DNA from: Verrucomicrobiota bacterium
GTDB taxonomy: Bacteria > Verrucomicrobiota > Verrucomicrobiia > Opitutales > UBA953
Assembly (NCBI GenBank): GCA_005798925.1
Contig: SYID01000119.1
Span: forward strand, 1 to 13,212
Length of the DNA stretch: 13,212 nt
Direction of reading: 5' to 3'
Shown here: one piece after another, positions 1 through 6,164 of the stretch
Layout of the letters: every line of letters begins with the position of its first letter
Numbering within the stretch: the stretch's first letter is position 1
Position numbers and translations under genes: made by a program
The notes under the pieces: model-generated
Databases searched by the model: none
What the model was told of the DNA's origin: nothing
The model's input: only the letters and a program-made list of their open reading frames with translations

Positions 1-778
1 CCTCGGCGGTCAGGCGCTTGCCCTTGAGCGGCGCGGCGCTGAAGAGCGAGAGCTCTTTGGCGGTGGTGATGTGCAGGATGTGCAGGCGCGCGTCGTGGCG
101 GCGGGCCAGCTCGGCGGCCAGCGAGGACGAAGCGTAGCAGGCTTCGACGTCGCGCAGGCGCGGGTGTTCGGCGGCGGGGACGTCTTCGCCCCACCTGGCT
201 TTGGCGGCCGCTTCGGCGGCCTTGATGCGCGGGGTGTCTTCGCAGTGCGTCAGGATGATGGCGGGGGCGTGGCGGAAGACGTTTTCAAGGACCTCGACCT
301 GGTCGACGAGCATGTCGCCGGTCGAGGAACCCATGAAGATCTTCAGGCCGCAGACCTTGCGCGGGTCGACCGCCTTGATCGACTCGAGGTTAGTGCTGGT
401 GGTGCCCAGGAAGAAGGAGTAGTTGGCGACCGAGGTGGCCGCGCCGATGGCGTATTTCTTCTCCAACTCCTCCAGCGTGACCGCCGGAGGGTTCGTGTTC
501 GGCATCTCCATGAACGAAGTGACGCCGCCGGCCACGGCCGCGCGGGCCTCGCTGGCGATGCAGGCCTTGTGCGTGAGGCCCGGCTCGCGGAACTGCACCT
601 GGTCGTCGATGAGGCCGGGGACGAGGAGTCTGCCCGTCAGGTCGTACTCCTGATCGGCTCTGGTTCCCGCGGGAACGGCGCCGATCCGCTCGATGCGTCC
701 GTCACGGATGAGGACGTCGGCGTGGAAGCGACGTCCCTCGTTGATGATCTCGGCGTTGCGGAGGACGACGGTGTTCAT
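1..778 (-). CDS. pyrC: Dihydroorotase (amidohydrolase family), 3' end beyond window
   Basis: Dihydroorotase closes N-carbamoyl-aspartate to dihydroorotate in cytoplasmic pyrimidine synthesis. About 259 N-terminal residues are visible; the family usually has about 430-450. Family marks: LLVPGLIDD near residue 54, FREPGLTHK, a glycine-rich AVAGGVTSFMEMPNTNPP segment, GLKIFMGSSTGDM (its Lys is the likely carboxylated metal ligand, as in hydantoinase-like members), ILTHCED and RLHILHITTAKE (later metal histidines). The text is closest to what I recall of the Bacteroidetes/Porphyromonas type. Oddity: the usual metal-binding HxH just before FREPG reads Gln-Val-Gln. I recall a QVH form from Porphyromonas, but QVQ would remove both N-terminal metal ligands. 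The ATG at 778 follows GATAGGGGC, a fair ribosome site. The gene lies 53 bp after an unknown gene on the same strand and may share its transcript. Allantoinase or hydantoinase are less likely alternatives. Confidence 0.88.
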   Translation of the reverse strand, partial: MNTVVLRNAEIINEGRRFHADVLIRDGRIERIGAVPAGTRADQEYDLTGRLLVPGLIDDQVQFREPGLTHKACIASEARAAVAGGVTSFMEMPNTNPPAVTLEELEKKYAIGAATSVANYSFFLGTTSTNLESIKAVDPRKVCGLKIFMGSSTGDMLVDQVEVLENVFRHAPAIILTHCEDTPRIKAAEAAAKARWGEDVPAAEHPRLRDVEACYASSSLAAELARRHDARLHILHITTAKELSLFSAAPLKGKRLTAE

Positions 779-831
779 GCCCCTATCAATCAGACCTGCG
801 GCCAGCCGACTGCAAACGGGAAAAACGGACT

Positions 832-1332
832 TCAGGCCGTGACCTTCACCATGTCCGGAAGATCCGCCTTCTTGATGCCTTCCGGGTTGATGTTCACGGC
901 CGAGACGCGGAACTGGGCCCCTTGCTTGTGGTTGAACTTCAGGATGAAATTGGTCACGAGCATCTTCTCCTCAGGATAGAGCTCGGCTTTTCGGGCCACC
1001 ATGGTGGCGACGAGTTCGTCGACCTGCTCGGCGGTCGCTCCCGGAAGGGAGGCCAGGCGGGTCTTGGCTTCGGCGATCTTGGCTTCGCCTTCGATGGCCG
1101 CGTTCCAGATGAGGATCGCGACGTTCATGGCGCCTTTGGCCGCGGTGTGGTTGCCGCCAGCCTGTTGCAGGATCGGCTGGGCGAAAGCGATCAGCTTGTC
1201 GGGGAGGTTCGGTTCGCGCGGGGTGGGGTCGACCGGGGCGGGCTCGCGTCGCGTGAAGTCGCGCTTGATGTCGCGCGGCTTGTTGTTGCCGAAGGCACCG
1301 GTGGTCCGGCGACGTGAATGGGGGGAGGCCAT
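832..1332 (-). CDS. Conserved hypothetical protein, 166 aa, helical core
   Basis: I do not recognise a named function. From the ATG at 1332 the protein has a basic, Arg/Lys/Pro-rich and probably disordered first 45 residues. A mainly helical core follows, with LIAFAQPILQQAGG, GAMNVAILIWNAAIEGE and VATMVARKAELYPEEK, and the end turns to strand-like text (VTNFILKFNHKQGAQFRVSAVNI). I recall a broad bacterial family with the same pattern (LxxFAxPLL, then AVLVWNA, then a Lys/Arg-rich YP/FxxDxR segment), which has no assigned role. No signal peptide or membrane helix is seen. The frame stays open upstream to 1812, but that part is the mirror of the plus-strand SRPBCC gene, so the ATG at 1332 is preferred. 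No Shine-Dalgarno is visible. Dihydroorotase follows 53 bp downstream. Confidence 0.75.
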   Translation of the reverse strand: MASPHSRRRTTGAFGNNKPRDIKRDFTRREPAPVDPTPREPNLPDKLIAFAQPILQQAGGNHTAAKGAMNVAILIWNAAIEGEAKIAEAKTRLASLPGATAEQVDELVATMVARKAELYPEEKMLVTNFILKFNHKQGAQFRVSAVNINPEGIKKADLPDMVKVTA

Positions 1333-1407
1333 CGAGTAGAGGGTGTCCACCAAAGGAAACCCGTGGGCTGTCCTCGGCAAGCCCTTTCCCTTGGGGCGTC
1401 CCTTGAC

Positions 1408-1421
1408 ACCCCGCCCGGGGT
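1408..1421. promoter_or_regulatory. 14-bp palindrome next to a TTGACA hexamer in a divergent spacer
   Basis: ACCCCG-CC-CGGGGT is a perfect dyad lying between the divergent genes starting at 1332 (minus) and 1453 (plus). A TTGACA hexamer at 1403-1408 abuts it, but no convincing -10 box follows at 16-18 bp. It could be an operator or chance in GC-rich DNA. The rest of 1333-1452 shows nothing else I can name. Confidence 0.2.
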
Positions 1422-1452
1422 CCGCCAGCCTGCCTTGCACCGCCCCCCTCCC

Positions 1453-1974
1453 GTGTCCGATTACAGCGACGTCATCCGCGCCCACCGCCGCGACCATCTC
1501 GCGAAACCGAACTCTCTTCCCCGCGGGGTGCATCGTTACTTCGAAAGCACGCTGCTGCCGCTGCCGATCGAGAAGGTCTTCGACTTCTTCTCCAAGGCGG
1601 AGAACCTCCAGGCGATCACGCCTCCCGAGCTGAGTTTCCGGATCAAGACGCCCCTGCCGATCGTCATGAAGCAGGGCACGCTGATCGACTATGGCCTCTC
1701 GCTCAACGGCGTCCCCTTCGGCTGGCGCACGCGCATCACGCATTGGGAACCGCCTTACGCCTTCGCCGATGAGCAGCTCAAAGGTCCTTACGCCGTCTGG
1801 TTCCACACGCACACTTTCGCGGACGAAGGCGGGAAGACGCGCATGGACGACGAGGTGCTCTACAAGCTGCCGCTCTGGCCCTTCGGCGAGGTCGCCTATC
1901 CGTTCGTGAAGAAGAAGGTCGAGGGCATCTTCCGCTACCGCCGCGCGAAGATCCGCGAGATCCTGGGTTGTTAG
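1453..1974 (+). CDS. SRPBCC-superfamily (START/cyclase-like) ligand-binding protein
   Basis: The body from about residue 26 on (YFESTLLPLPIEKVFDFFSKAENLQAITPPELSFRI) is the standard opening of SRPBCC proteins: strand, 'P.ekVFdFf', then 'NL..iTPP.l.f.i'. The rest (GTLIDYGLSLNGVPFGWRTRI, FHTHTFADEGGKTRMDDEVLYKLPLWPFGEVAYPFVKKKVEGIFRYRR) gives the curved sheet and long C-terminal helix that line a hydrophobic pocket. Members bind lipids or polyketides or are simply called polyketide cyclase/dehydrase or cell-division-inhibitor-like; no catalytic residue can be assigned. It is cytoplasmic, with no signal peptide. The start is uncertain. GTG at 1453 gives 173 aa and keeps codon-like GC3 from the first codon, while GTG at 1528 gives 148 aa, nearer the domain's usual length. 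The gene converges with the ThuA-domain gene. Confidence 0.82.
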   Translation: MSDYSDVIRAHRRDHLAKPNSLPRGVHRYFESTLLPLPIEKVFDFFSKAENLQAITPPELSFRIKTPLPIVMKQGTLIDYGLSLNGVPFGWRTRITHWEPPYAFADEQLKGPYAVWFHTHTFADEGGKTRMDDEVLYKLPLWPFGEVAYPFVKKKVEGIFRYRRAKIREILGC

Positions 1975-2078
1975 GCTTACTAGGGCTAGGTAAAGCCAGA
2001 AGATGGCAGCGCTCGTCCCAGAGTGGGTCGGTTCTTCTCGCCTGTATCTAAACCAGCCCTAGCCCCAGCCCTTCCTGC

Positions 2079-2906
2079 TCACTTCTTCGCCGGCTCGGCC
2101 GAGGGAGGCACGGGGAAGACGCAGATCTGCAGGCTCGCGGCCTGATCGAAGGACTGCGGGTTGGCGTGACGGCCCGCCCACGCGATGCCGCGGAAGAGCA
2201 GGAGTTTCACGTCGGGCCGGCTGAAGTTCACGTAGGTGTGGCCTGGGATGAAGACGAACGCGCGCTGCGCACCGGGCTTCTCGTAGGTCCAGAGCTGCGT
2301 CTGCGCTTCGAAGCCGTCGCCGGCCTTCTTCGGCGTCGGCGCGGTCGCAAGCGGGTGGATGTCGGTCCGCAGGTCCATGTCGTAGTAGATCTCGTCCTTC
2401 ATCCCGAAGTCGGCGACTCCTTTCGTGATGGCGTGGCCCTGGTCGACGAACTTGAGCTGCATGGGGCCTTCGCGCCACTTGGTCACCTTCTGGCGCCAGG
2501 AACCGCCGACGAGGTCTTTGTAGAAGTCGGCCGAGGCGTCGTTGCCGGCGACGGCGCCGGCGTGGATCACGACGAAACTGCCGCCGCGGGCCGCGAACTT
2601 CGCGACGCGGGCGCGTTCGTCGGGCTTGAAGTCGCCGCCGCCTTGGCGGTGGATGACGAGCACGTCGGTGCGCGCGAGTTCTTCATCGGAGGGGAAGGTC
2701 TGCACGCCCTTGGCGTCGGCGTCGCCGACGGAGACCTTCATGCCGGCCTTCGTCAGCAGCGGCTGCCAGTCGCGAGCGAAGGCCGGGTGGTCATGGTCTC
2801 CGGGGCCATGGGTCTTCGGGCCGCAACGGAGGAAGACGCGGAGCGGGGCAGGGGCGTCGGCGGCGAAGACCGTGGCGAAAGCGAGCAGGGGGAGGAGGCA
2901 GCGCAT
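2079..2906 (-). CDS. Secreted ThuA-domain (trehalose-utilisation-like) protein
   Basis: A 275-aa protein. Residues 1-16 (MRCLLPLLAFATVFA) form a Sec signal peptide, cut probably before ADAP. The mature part matches the ThuA-like, class-I glutamine-amidotransferase-like fold: LRVFLRCGPKTHGPGDHDHPAF at the start, DVLVIHRQGGGDF (second strand), RVAKFAARGGSFVVIHAGA (the 'nucleophile elbow' region, here without Cys), then KFVDQGHAITKGV, DEIYYDMDL and FVFIPGHTYVNFSRPDVKLLLFRGIAWA at the end. ThuA domains are common in exported proteins of Planctomycetes and Verrucomicrobia next to sugar-degrading genes; the biochemical activity is poorly defined. The ATG at 2906 is chosen because an upstream TTG start (2933) lies in a TGCAAA repeat and would spoil the signal peptide. 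The upstream spacer is filled with repeats. Confidence 0.87.
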   Translation of the reverse strand: MRCLLPLLAFATVFAADAPAPLRVFLRCGPKTHGPGDHDHPAFARDWQPLLTKAGMKVSVGDADAKGVQTFPSDEELARTDVLVIHRQGGGDFKPDERARVAKFAARGGSFVVIHAGAVAGNDASADFYKDLVGGSWRQKVTKWREGPMQLKFVDQGHAITKGVADFGMKDEIYYDMDLRTDIHPLATAPTPKKAGDGFEAQTQLWTYEKPGAQRAFVFIPGHTYVNFSRPDVKLLLFRGIAWAGRHANPQSFDQAASLQICVFPVPPSAEPAKK

Positions 2907-2919
2907 GGGGGAAGATTGA

Positions 2920-2955
2920 GTGCAAAGGTACAAAAGTGCAAAGGTGCAAAAGTGG
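2920..2955 (+). repeat. TGCAAAAG/TGCAAAGG short tandem repeats
   Basis: Four near-copies of an 8-9 bp unit (GTGCAAAGG, GTACAAAAG, GTGCAAAGG, GTGCAAAAG) sit directly upstream of the ThuA gene. The same unit recurs at 8303-8350 and 9460-9482, and inverted at about 3393-3405 and 9706-9716, so it is a module of the window's repeat family. Confidence 0.8.
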
Positions 2956-2960
2956 CGAAA

Positions 2961-2985
2961 GGGGCAGGGGCAGGGGTAGGGGTAG
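2961..2985 (+). repeat. G-rich tract with four GGGG runs (G-quadruplex motif)
   Basis: GGGGCA, GGGGCA, GGGGTA, GGGGTA in a row: four runs of four G with 2-nt loops, which fits a strong intramolecular G-quadruplex pattern and looks telomere-like. Related tracts occur at 4776-4808, 8219-8242 and 8255-8282. Confidence 0.75.
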
Positions 2986-3000
2986 GAGAGGCAGCAAGCC

Positions 3001-3238
3001 GGGGGAGACCGGAAACCGGATAGGATGCCGCGGTGCCTTGTTGCTTCAGGTGACGGGTGACAGCCACCGGGGCATCGGCGACTCAGGAGTCGGCCTATCA
3101 GCCGTCAGCCATCGGCTTCTGGTTCCCGCGGCTGATTCCCGAGCGGCCGGAGCCTGAACTCCCGACTGCCGTGGCCGTCACCCGGCACCAGAAAATAAAT
3201 CCCCAGCCAATCAGCCGGTCTCCGGTCTCCCTTTGAGT
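3001..3238 (-). repeat. ~240-bp imperfect palindromic element, copy 1 (inverted)
   Basis: This copy is in the opposite orientation to those at 8439 and 10891. It opens with GGGGGAGACCGGAAACCGGA and ends with the complementary CCGGTCTCCGGTCTCCCTTTGAGT-type border. The inner arms are GGTGACGGGTGACAGCCAC (from about 3049) and GTGGCCGTCACCCGGCACC (to about 3189). Nearly all of the roughly 100 bp per arm can pair with gaps. The outer ACTCAAA is missing on its left end. It carries no convincing ORF. Confidence 0.88.
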
Positions 3239-3260
3239 GTAAGCCTTTGTCTTGGGGTAG

Positions 3261-3282
3261 GGATGCGATCATTATCGCATCC
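3261..3282 (+). repeat. Hairpin with 9-bp arms GGATGCGAT/ATCGCATCC
   Basis: Perfect 9-bp stem with loop CATT, preceded by GGTA and so bordered by the TAGGG motif. It forms an inverted pair with the hairpin at 3354-3375. Confidence 0.7.
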
Positions 3283-3353
3283 GTTCGAAGCCGAGGCCGT
3301 GAAATCGTCGGCTCTTAGCCAGTCCTATGAAATCCATACACTGATTGGCGAAC

Positions 3354-3375
3354 GGACGTGATGGTGATCACGTCC
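3354..3375 (-). repeat. Hairpin with 9-bp arms GGACGTGAT/ATCACGTCC, 3' of serB
   Basis: Perfect 9-bp stem followed on the plus strand by CTACCTC, so the GAGGTAGGG border lies on its minus-strand 5' side. Read along the serB transcript it starts about 50 nt after the stop codon with loop CACC. This is the same placement and sense as the GGACAGCAC hairpins behind four other genes. It may serve as an RNA 3'-end structure; no T-tract follows. Confidence 0.6.
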
Positions 3376-3425
3376 CTACCTCATGCATCGTCTCACCTTT
3401 GCACCTGTATCTTCCTGCCTGCGTC

Positions 3426-4067
3426 TCAGCTCACCACGCCCGGCAGCTGCTCCAATGCCGTGATGAACGCATCCGCGCCGGCCTTCACCTTGGCGCGGAC
3501 GGCGTAGCGGCCGAAACCGATGACCTTGTCGGCGTCGCCTTTGACTTCGAGGTCGCTGGCGCCGTCGCCGACCATGACGACCTGTGTCGCTTGATGTTCG
3601 GCGCGCAGGCGGCGGGCCACGACGTTCTTGCCCTTGGACCGGCAGGTCGGGCAGGTCTCGTCGAAGCCTGCGTAGGAGCCATCAGCGTTGAAACGAAGGA
3701 CCACCGCTTCGACGCGATCGATGCCGAGGAACTTGGCGAGCGGGAGGATGGCCTGGGTGAAGCCGCCGCTGACGATGGCGACCTTCCAGCCGGCGGCGCG
3801 GAGCTGGGCCAGCGCGGCCTTGGCGGTGGGCTCGACGGTCGCGACGTACTTGGCGCCGATCGCTTCTAGTTCGGCCTTGGTCGGCTTGATGATGTCGAGG
3901 CGTTTCGCGAAGATCGCCTCCATCGGCGTGCCGCCGTCCATGGCCGCATTGGTCATGTCTTCGACGGCCTTGAAGGTCTCCGGCCCGCGCAGGCGGCCGA
4001 GCTCGTCGATTCCTTCGATGGACGAGAGGGTCGAATCACAGTCGAGGAGCAGGAGTTTCGTGGCCAC
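3426..4067 (-). CDS. serB: Phosphoserine phosphatase-type HAD hydrolase
   Basis: The enzyme removes the phosphate of phosphoserine in the last step of serine synthesis (cytoplasm, Mg-dependent). Of 213 residues, motif I is LLLDCDSTL with nucleophile D9 and acid D11, and IEGIDEL supplies the Glu that contacts substrate in SerB proteins. The cap segment holds the MEAIFAKRLDII pattern. Motif II is VAIVSGGF (S100), motif III a Lys at 145-147 (SKGKNVVAR), and motif IV VMVGDGASDLE (D168, D172). The order and length fit the short SerB form without an ACT domain. A CPTC pair (139-142) is unusual and may bind metal. The start is GTG at 4067: a TAG lies in frame three codons before it, so no longer form is possible. 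Another HAD phosphatase of the same subgroup (for example homoserine/phosphoserine-like) cannot be excluded. Confidence 0.9.
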   Translation of the reverse strand: MATKLLLLDCDSTLSSIEGIDELGRLRGPETFKAVEDMTNAAMDGGTPMEAIFAKRLDIIKPTKAELEAIGAKYVATVEPTAKAALAQLRAAGWKVAIVSGGFTQAILPLAKFLGIDRVEAVVLRFNADGSYAGFDETCPTCRSKGKNVVARRLRAEHQATQVVMVGDGASDLEVKGDADKVIGFGRYAVRAKVKAGADAFITALEQLPGVVS

Positions 4068-4118
4068 GCCGGACTAGAAGCAGAGGATAGCGGGAGGGCA
4101 AGGGCGGAGAGTGCCGGA

Positions 4119-4167
4119 GAGTATGGAGTATCGAGTATGGAGTATCGGGTAAGGAGTATCGGGTAAG
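4119..4167. repeat. Heptanucleotide tandem array, 7 units of 7 bp
   Basis: Seven consecutive units read GAGTATG, GAGTATC, GAGTATG, GAGTATC, GGGTAAG, GAGTATC, GGGTAAG, with no interruption. They lie 52 bp upstream of the serB start codon in the divergent spacer. A 7-bp unit would shift reading frame if copy number changed inside a gene, but here it is non-coding. Confidence 0.9.
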
Positions 4168-4190
4168 ATTCATGCCGCCTGATTCGTTTC

Positions 4191-4224
4191 GGGTAGCAGG
4201 TGGCGGCCCCGGGTGGCAGGTGGC
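4191..4224. repeat. 14-bp direct repeat pair
   Basis: GGGTAGCAGGTGGC (4191-4204) and GGGTGGCAGGTGGC (4211-4224) differ at one base and are separated by GGCCCC. They form the second of three repeat blocks between serB and the membrane-protein gene. Confidence 0.75.
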
Positions 4225-4240
4225 AGGATTGTTTGTTCTC

Positions 4241-4292
4241 ATCGACTCAGCCCTCGATTCAGTCCTCAATGCAGTCATCGACTCAGTCCTCC
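4241..4292. repeat. Degenerate ATCGACTCAGTCCT repeats
   Basis: ATCGACTCAGCCCT, CGATTCAGTCCT, CAATGCAGTC and ATCGACTCAGTCCT follow each other as imperfect direct repeats, upstream of the gene at 4362. A related stretch, CATCGATTCAGCC, appears near 9652. Confidence 0.65.
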
Positions 4293-4361
4293 AATAGTTA
4301 CACCGACCCTATCCAATGCAGGATTGCCAGTGTGGCAGAGTTCCGCACTTTCGTTCCCACC

Positions 4362-4763
4362 ATGGCCTGCACCCCTCCGACCTCCGCTTCCGAAGTCTTC
4401 TGCCGCGCCGCCAAGTGCAGCCGCCTCATGGGCCGGGTGCTCTTCGCCTTCGCGATTCTCCTGACGCTCATCCTCGTGAACGGCGGTAAGGAATTCATCC
4501 AGAACTCGACGGCAGGTAACGCCGGCGGAGCCGAGCGCATCGTCGGCCACCTGACGTCCTTCGTCGCCCAGCTGGTCTTGCTCCTCTCGGTGCTTTTCCT
4601 CGCCCGTCGCCGCGCCTCCGCCGCGCATCACGCCATGGTGAAGGCGAATAATCTCAAGGCCCTCGAGCTCCTCGCCGCCTCCGCGACCGATGAAGCCACG
4701 AAGAAGGATCTCCACGCCCGCGCCGCCGACCTCGTGGCCGGCAAGCCGGGTTGCTGCAAGTAA
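4362..4763 (+). CDS. Small two-helix membrane protein, unknown function
   Basis: I do not recognise the family. From the ATG at 4362 the protein has 133 residues: a short N-terminal part with three cysteines (C3, C14, C19), a first membrane helix at about 25-42 (RVLFAFAILLTLILVNGG), an external or internal loop of about 18 residues, a second helix at about 61-80 (IVGHLTSFVAQLVLLLSVLFLA), then RRR and an Ala/Lys-rich helical tail ending in GCCK. Positive charges after helix 2 put the tail in the cytoplasm, so both ends are probably cytoplasmic. The open frame extends back to 4200 through repeat DNA; that part is rejected. No Shine-Dalgarno is visible. The first helix starts close behind RLMGR, which could instead make it a membrane anchor. 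Confidence 0.65.
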   Translation: MACTPPTSASEVFCRAAKCSRLMGRVLFAFAILLTLILVNGGKEFIQNSTAGNAGGAERIVGHLTSFVAQLVLLLSVLFLARRRASAAHHAMVKANNLKALELLAASATDEATKKDLHARAADLVAGKPGCCK

Positions 4764-4775
4764 GCAAGCTTCGCA

Positions 4776-4808
4776 GGGGCAGGGGCAGGGTTAGGGGTAG
4801 GGATAGGG
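4776..4808 (+). repeat. G-rich GGGGCA/GGGGTA tract
   Basis: Six runs of 3-4 G separated by CA, TTA, TA and ATA loops start 13 bp after the membrane-protein stop codon and run into the hairpin at 4807. The tract has G-quadruplex potential on the transcript. Confidence 0.7.
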
Positions 4809-4838
4809 ACAGCACCACGTGCTGTCCTATTTTGTTTA
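4807..4838 (+). terminator. GGACAGCAC hairpin followed by T-rich TATTTTGTTT
   Basis: Arms GGACAGCAC and GTGCTGTCC with loop CAC (4807-4827) are followed by TATTTTGTTT. This fits an intrinsic terminator for the plus-strand gene ending at 4763. The same hairpin recurs at 8280, 9435, 10709 and 11188, but only here does a T-rich run follow it. Confidence 0.6.
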
Positions 4839-4846
4839 TGTCTCCA

Positions 4847-4874
4847 GGTAGGGTCGGGACCGCGTCACGACATA
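4847..4874 (+). repeat. 28-bp module, copy 1 (inverted copy at 10846-10873)
   Basis: It starts with GGTAGGGTCGGGACC and ends GTCACGACATA. The exact reverse complement of all 28 bases is found at 10846-10873. The centre is an imperfect dyad (GTCGGGACC / GTCACGAC) and the border is again TAGGG. Confidence 0.85.
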
Positions 4875-4889
4875 TCCTGTATAGTGTAG

Positions 4890-4934
4890 GGTTGAGCGCC
4901 CTCGCTCAACCGCGGCTGACCGAGGCGGTCAGCC
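4890..4934. repeat. Double hairpin GGTTGAGCG + GGCTGACCG, copy 1
   Basis: Two perfect stem-loops in tandem: GGTTGAGCG/CGCTCAACC with loop CCCT (4890-4911), then GGCTGACCG/CGGTCAGCC with a 3-nt loop (4914-4934). Both outer borders read TAGGG/CCCTA. CTACCTC follows and supplies the ankyrin gene's stop codon on the minus strand. Other copies are at 8371-8414 and 9499-9541. Confidence 0.88.
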
Positions 4935-5381
4935 CTACCTCCTCATCCATCCGATCAACTTACTGAACCAGCGGGTGGGTTTGGCCGCGTTGTCGCGACG
5001 GGACTGCAGGAGGGCGAGGATCTCGGTCTTGCCGGCGAGGGTGGCGAAATCGGCGGGCGTGGAGCCGCCTTGGTCGGCGAGCGGATCGGCACCGGCATCA
5101 AGGAGCAGGGTAGCGATCTCGACGTAACCCTTGAAGGCCACGCCGCCCAGGGGCGTCTGTCCCTTGTCATTGCGCAGGTCGACCGTGGCCCCCGACTTCA
5201 GCAGCAACTTCACGACCTCGGCCCGTCCATGGTAACTGGCCAGCATCAGGAGCGTGTTGCCCTTGGCGTCGCGTGCGTCGACCTGCAGGCCGCCCTTCAG
5301 CAGGGCGCCAAGGCCTTCGGCATCACCATTACGGGCCAGGTCCGCGGCGGCGTCGGGGAGAAGAGGGTTCGGATAGTTCAT
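4935..5381 (-). CDS. Ankyrin-repeat protein
   Basis: 148 residues holding about four ankyrin repeats: a degenerate one at 7-37, good ones at 41-70 (GNTLLMLASYHGRAEVVKLLLKSGA) and 74-103 (GQTPLGGVAFKGYVEIATLLLDAGADP), and a last one at 107-129 (GSTPADFATLAGKTEILALL). A basic, Trp-containing tail follows (RWFSKLIGWMRR) that could bind membrane or nucleic acid. There is no signal peptide, so it is probably a cytoplasmic protein-binding scaffold; its partner is unknown. Its ATG overlaps the TGA of the upstream hydroxylase gene as ATGA (5378-5381), which implies translational coupling. The TAG stop lies in the GAGGTAGGG border of a repeat module. The gene may therefore have lost an older C-terminus when the repeat arrived. 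Confidence 0.88.
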   Translation of the reverse strand: MNYPNPLLPDAAADLARNGDAEGLGALLKGGLQVDARDAKGNTLLMLASYHGRAEVVKLLLKSGATVDLRNDKGQTPLGGVAFKGYVEIATLLLDAGADPLADQGGSTPADFATLAGKTEILALLQSRRDNAAKPTRWFSKLIGWMRR

Positions 5382-6160
5382 CGCGAGGTCACTTCACGGA
5401 AACGCTTTTCGTAGTCCGGGTGGTTGGTGCCCATCCAGCGGTCCCAGTAGTTGAAGTAGAGTCCGTAGTTCCCTTTGAAGCTGTCGTGATGTTGGATGTG
5501 GTTCGTGGGGGTGTTCAGGAACTTGCCGAGCCAGGAATCCATGAGCCATCTGGCGTGGAACTCGTAGCCGGTGTGGCCGGCGACGTTGAACGTGATCTGC
5601 CAGAGCATGAAGATCCCGAACGCGCCGGGATGGATCGGCATCGTCAGGGCGACGAGCGGGAAGATGCCGGCCTGGATGACGGCCTCGCCGGGGCTGAAGC
5701 AATACGCGGCCCACGGGCTGGGATTATGGCTCTCGTGGTGCACGCCGTGGAAGAAGCGGAAGAGGCGCGGGTGATGGATCAGCCGGTGAGTCCAGTAGAA
5801 GTATGCGTCGTGCACGAAGACCACGACGACGATGCTCCCCCAGAACCACCCCCAGCCGAAGTCGTCGACCCGGGTGTAGATCTGCGTCCAGCCGAGCTTC
5901 TTGAGCGCGAGGGTGCTGCCGCCGACGAGTCCGTAGATGACGACCGTCAGGGCCGACCACATCGCCTCGCGCCGCATGTCCGCGCCGCTGGGCATCTCCT
6001 GGATGATCTTACGGTTGTGCCACCAGCCGCGGAAGAGCACGTAGCCGAGCAGCCAGGCGATCCCGGCGAAGACGACGTAGTGCGTGAGGTCGTTGAGCGA
6101 GATGAAGGTCGCCGTCTTCCCGAAGCTCGGGATCTCCTTGGGGAACGACAGCGCGACCAT
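5378..6160 (-). CDS. Sterol desaturase / fatty acid hydroxylase superfamily membrane enzyme
   Basis: 260 residues with the di-iron histidine boxes of the superfamily: FVHDAYFYWTHRLIHHP (H117, H125, H129, H130), FFHGVHHESHNPSPW (H138, H141, H142, H145), GHTGYEFH (H196) and NHIQHHDSF (H221, H224, H225). Membrane helices lie at about 25-44, 66-86, 105-122, 160-176 and 183-198. Members use O2 to hydroxylate or desaturate sterols, fatty acids, sphinganine or carotenoids at the inner membrane; the substrate cannot be told from sequence. HDxxFYWxHR and NPSPW suit the bacterial branch often simply called sterol desaturase family. It starts 4 bp after the ligA stop and its TGA overlaps the ankyrin ATG, so the three genes form one operon. 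The ankyrin protein could be a partner, which is a guess. Confidence 0.92.
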   Translation of the reverse strand: MVALSFPKEIPSFGKTATFISLNDLTHYVVFAGIAWLLGYVLFRGWWHNRKIIQEMPSGADMRREAMWSALTVVIYGLVGGSTLALKKLGWTQIYTRVDDFGWGWFWGSIVVVVFVHDAYFYWTHRLIHHPRLFRFFHGVHHESHNPSPWAAYCFSPGEAVIQAGIFPLVALTMPIHPGAFGIFMLWQITFNVAGHTGYEFHARWLMDSWLGKFLNTPTNHIQHHDSFKGNYGLYFNYWDRWMGTNHPDYEKRFREVTSR

Positions 6161-6164
6161 GGCC

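Noticed and set aside
71..979. 302-aa plus-strand open frame opposite the dihydroorotase gene
   Set aside because: It mirrors the real gene; composition is Gly/Val/Asp/Arg-rich shadow text and it crosses the gene boundary.
1981..2066. Possible bidirectional terminator between the convergent SRPBCC and ThuA genes
   Set aside because: Only an 8-bp inverted match (CTAGGGCT) about 70 bp apart and no T-run; otherwise the 104-bp spacer shows a C-rich stretch only.
2166..3023. 285-aa plus-strand open frame opposite the ThuA gene
   Set aside because: Antisense shadow in GC-rich DNA; it ends in repeat DNA and shows no domain.
4119..4292. CRISPR-like array
   Set aside because: Units are 7-15 bp and contiguous without unique spacers; no cas gene is nearby.
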